This document shows, one piece after another, positions 62,560-64,000 of a stretch of DNA of 64,000 nt. Origin of the DNA: Robinsoniella peoriensis (GTDB taxonomy: Bacteria > Bacillota > Clostridia > Lachnospirales > Lachnospiraceae); NCBI RefSeq assembly GCF_042680125.1, contig NZ_JBHTNY010000005.1, one strand, 5' to 3'. The notes under the pieces are model-generated. The model saw only the letters and a program-made list of their open reading frames with translations. It searched no databases and had not been told where the DNA came from. The translations under genes were made by a program, and so were the position numbers. The stretch's first letter is position 1; every line of letters starts with the position of its first letter.

Positions 62560-63885
62560 ATGGAGAAAAAAGGACAATGGGCATCTAGCCTGGGTTTTAT
62601 CCTGGCAACTGCGGGAGCAGCGGTTGGGCTAGGAAATCTGTGGAAGTTCCCGTATTTGATGGGAAAGAACGGTGGATTTCAGTTTTTAATTACGTATTTA
62701 ATTTTTATAGCGGTATTAGGGCTTCCGGTTATGATTACGGAGATGAGTATTGGAAGAATGACAGGAAAAGGTCCGGTTCAGGCATATGAGAATTTAAATC
62801 CCAAATCAAAAATCATTGGTATTATGGGGATTTTATGTGCGTTTATTATATTATCTTACTACAGTGTTATCGGTGGCTGGATCTTAAAATATATTGCAAG
62901 TTATGTTACAAGCATGAATGCACCGGCAGATTTCGCAGCTTATATCGCAGAGCCGGCATCACCTGTAATCTGGCATCTGGTATTTATGGCATGTACAGGA
63001 TTTGTGTGTTACAGAGGAACAAAAGGGATAGAGAAAGCATCGCGGTTTATGATGCCGGCACTGTTAATTTTGCTGGTCATCATTGTTATACGTTCCCTGA
63101 CACTTCCGGGGGCTAAACAAGGTGTGGATTTCGTTTTTAAATTGAACGGAGGATTTGACCTGAAATCTGTACCGGCTGCGCTGGGACAGGTATTTTACTC
63201 ACTGAGTTTGTGTATGGGAATCACGATCACTTATGGCAGTTATTTGAACAGAAAAGAAAATATACCGAAAAATGCCCTTATTGTAGCAGGTCTTGATACC
63301 TTTGTTGCAATCTTAGCGGGACTGGCTATCTTTCCGGCAGTATTTGCATTTGGGCTGGAGCCGGCACAGGGACCGAGCCTTACATTCGGAACGCTTCCGA
63401 AAGTATTTGAAAGTATGTCCGGCGGCTGGATTTTTGCGTTGCTGTTTTTTGGATTGATGTTTTTTGCAGCATTAACTTCCGCTATAGCACTTCTGGAATG
63501 TGTGGTATCTTCCGTGTTGGATCACTTTAAGTGCAAAAGGAGAACGGCTGTGTTTTTCGTGGCATTGGGTGTATTTCTGTTAGGAATCCCAAGTGCCTTA
63601 TCATTCGGGGTACTGGGTGACGTAACCATATTGAATTATTCTGTATTTGATTTTATGGGTATGCTGACGGATAATATTCTGATGCCGATAGGCGGAATTC
63701 TCATGTGTATCTTCGTTGGATGGATATGGGGACCAAAGCGCATTTTGCAGCATGTGGAATCAGACGGGATTTCTTTCAAACTGAAAAAGGCATGGCTGAT
63801 CTGTATTCGATTTATTACACCGATTCTGGTAGTGATTGTTACCGTTATGGGATTCATGGATGTTTACCGGACGATTATGAAATAG
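62560..63885 (+). CDS. Sodium-dependent amino-acid transporter (NSS/SNF family)
   Basis: 441 residues; ATG 62560 follows GGAGGG, the upstream TTG frame start does not. About 11-12 membrane helices in the LeuT fold. First-helix signature ATAGAAVGLGNLWKFPYL contains the conserved unwound Na+/substrate site. Bacterial relatives (MhsT, TnaT) take up hydrophobic or aromatic amino acids with sodium. Substrate not determined. The downstream 115 bases show no confident gene. Confidence 0.93.
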   Translation: MEKKGQWASSLGFILATAGAAVGLGNLWKFPYLMGKNGGFQFLITYLIFIAVLGLPVMITEMSIGRMTGKGPVQAYENLNPKSKIIGIMGILCAFIILSYYSVIGGWILKYIASYVTSMNAPADFAAYIAEPASPVIWHLVFMACTGFVCYRGTKGIEKASRFMMPALLILLVIIVIRSLTLPGAKQGVDFVFKLNGGFDLKSVPAALGQVFYSLSLCMGITITYGSYLNRKENIPKNALIVAGLDTFVAILAGLAIFPAVFAFGLEPAQGPSLTFGTLPKVFESMSGGWIFALLFFGLMFFAALTSAIALLECVVSSVLDHFKCKRRTAVFFVALGVFLLGIPSALSFGVLGDVTILNYSVFDFMGMLTDNILMPIGGILMCIFVGWIWGPKRILQHVESDGISFKLKKAWLICIRFITPILVVIVTVMGFMDVYRTIMK

Positions 63886-63970
63886 CTGATATAAAATCAG
63901 TCGGGTTTAGAAACTATAGCTTTACTCCCTTAACTATTTGTGGTATTCTTATCAAAGATAAAGAAGGATG

Positions 63971-64000
63971 TGTATTTCATTGAGCTTACAAAAGGATTTG
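63971..64000 (+). CDS. Possible start of an ABC-type ATPase gene (edge)
   Basis: GTG 63971 begins YFIELTKGFG, which resembles the start of MacB/LolD-type ABC ATPases (MIEL..VTK.FG). GAAGGA precedes it but at an unusually short distance, and other start codons in the same or other frames are possible. Only ten codons are visible. Confidence 0.25.

Noticed and set aside
63886..63970. Terminator after the symporter gene
   Set aside because: Only a five-bp CTGAT/ATCAG hairpin without a proper T run; too weak to report.

Overview
The window looks like chromosome from a gut-type Lachnospiraceae bacterium (Firmicutes, Clostridium cluster XIVa). Reasons: moderately low G+C, strong AGGAGG ribosome sites, NADP-type glutamate dehydrogenase, a PPi-linked glycolytic pair (PPi-phosphofructokinase and pyruvate phosphate dikinase), YesM/YesN-type two-component regulators, and very large secreted proteins built from FN3, FIVAR and Big_2 modules. 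I cannot name a species. No tRNA, rRNA, CRISPR array or prophage was seen.

Layout. 1-5.4 kb: the tail of an exported protein with a discoidin-like end, then a 1767-residue secreted beta-helix/FN3/Big_2 protein. 5.6-7.5 kb: a small helical unknown and glutamate dehydrogenase. 7.6-22.5 kb: a Gram-positive-style glycan-use locus, comprising a 1849-residue secreted GH95 alpha-L-fucosidase-like enzyme with seven FIVAR modules, a CUT1 sugar ABC importer without its own ATPase, a response regulator/sensor kinase pair, and a cytoplasmic GH2 beta-galactosidase-like enzyme. Fucosylated oligosaccharides would be trimmed outside, imported, then cut inside. 22.5-25.2 kb: a frameshifted IS1182-type transposase remnant, a perfect 22-bp hairpin, and a sortase-type surface protein with a cohesin-like domain. 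25.5-31.5 kb: asparagine synthetase coupled to a homocysteine S-methyltransferase, two XRE regulators, a CYTH protein, a DJ-1/PfpI protein and a DUF975 membrane protein.

31.6-38 kb is the conserved protein-quality-control block tig-clpP-clpX-lon-yihA. 38.1-43 kb holds an RND-type exporter with a coiled-coil insertion of about 370 residues and its TetR regulator, with a likely TetR operator in front. 43-47.2 kb holds PPi-phosphofructokinase and pyruvate phosphate dikinase, each with its own promoter. 47.2-56 kb is a rare-ketose/polyol operon: a divergent LacI regulator, a D-psicose(allulose)-3-epimerase-like enzyme, a PfkB kinase, a ribose-type ABC importer, a zinc polyol dehydrogenase and an SDR dehydrogenase. 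56-64 kb holds an asparaginase, a heterodimeric ABC exporter with one degenerate catalytic site, a membrane-anchored SH3 protein, a small HExxH membrane protein, and a sodium:amino-acid symporter.

The most unusual items are: a dispersed palindromic repeat that supplies the ribosome site and start codon of the sugar permease gene (51.9 kb), with a homologous copy lying in non-coding DNA at 29.2 kb and a weaker one at 54.1 kb; a foldback element at 57.2 kb; the rare-sugar operon; the coiled-coil RND exporter; and the small HExxH membrane protein.
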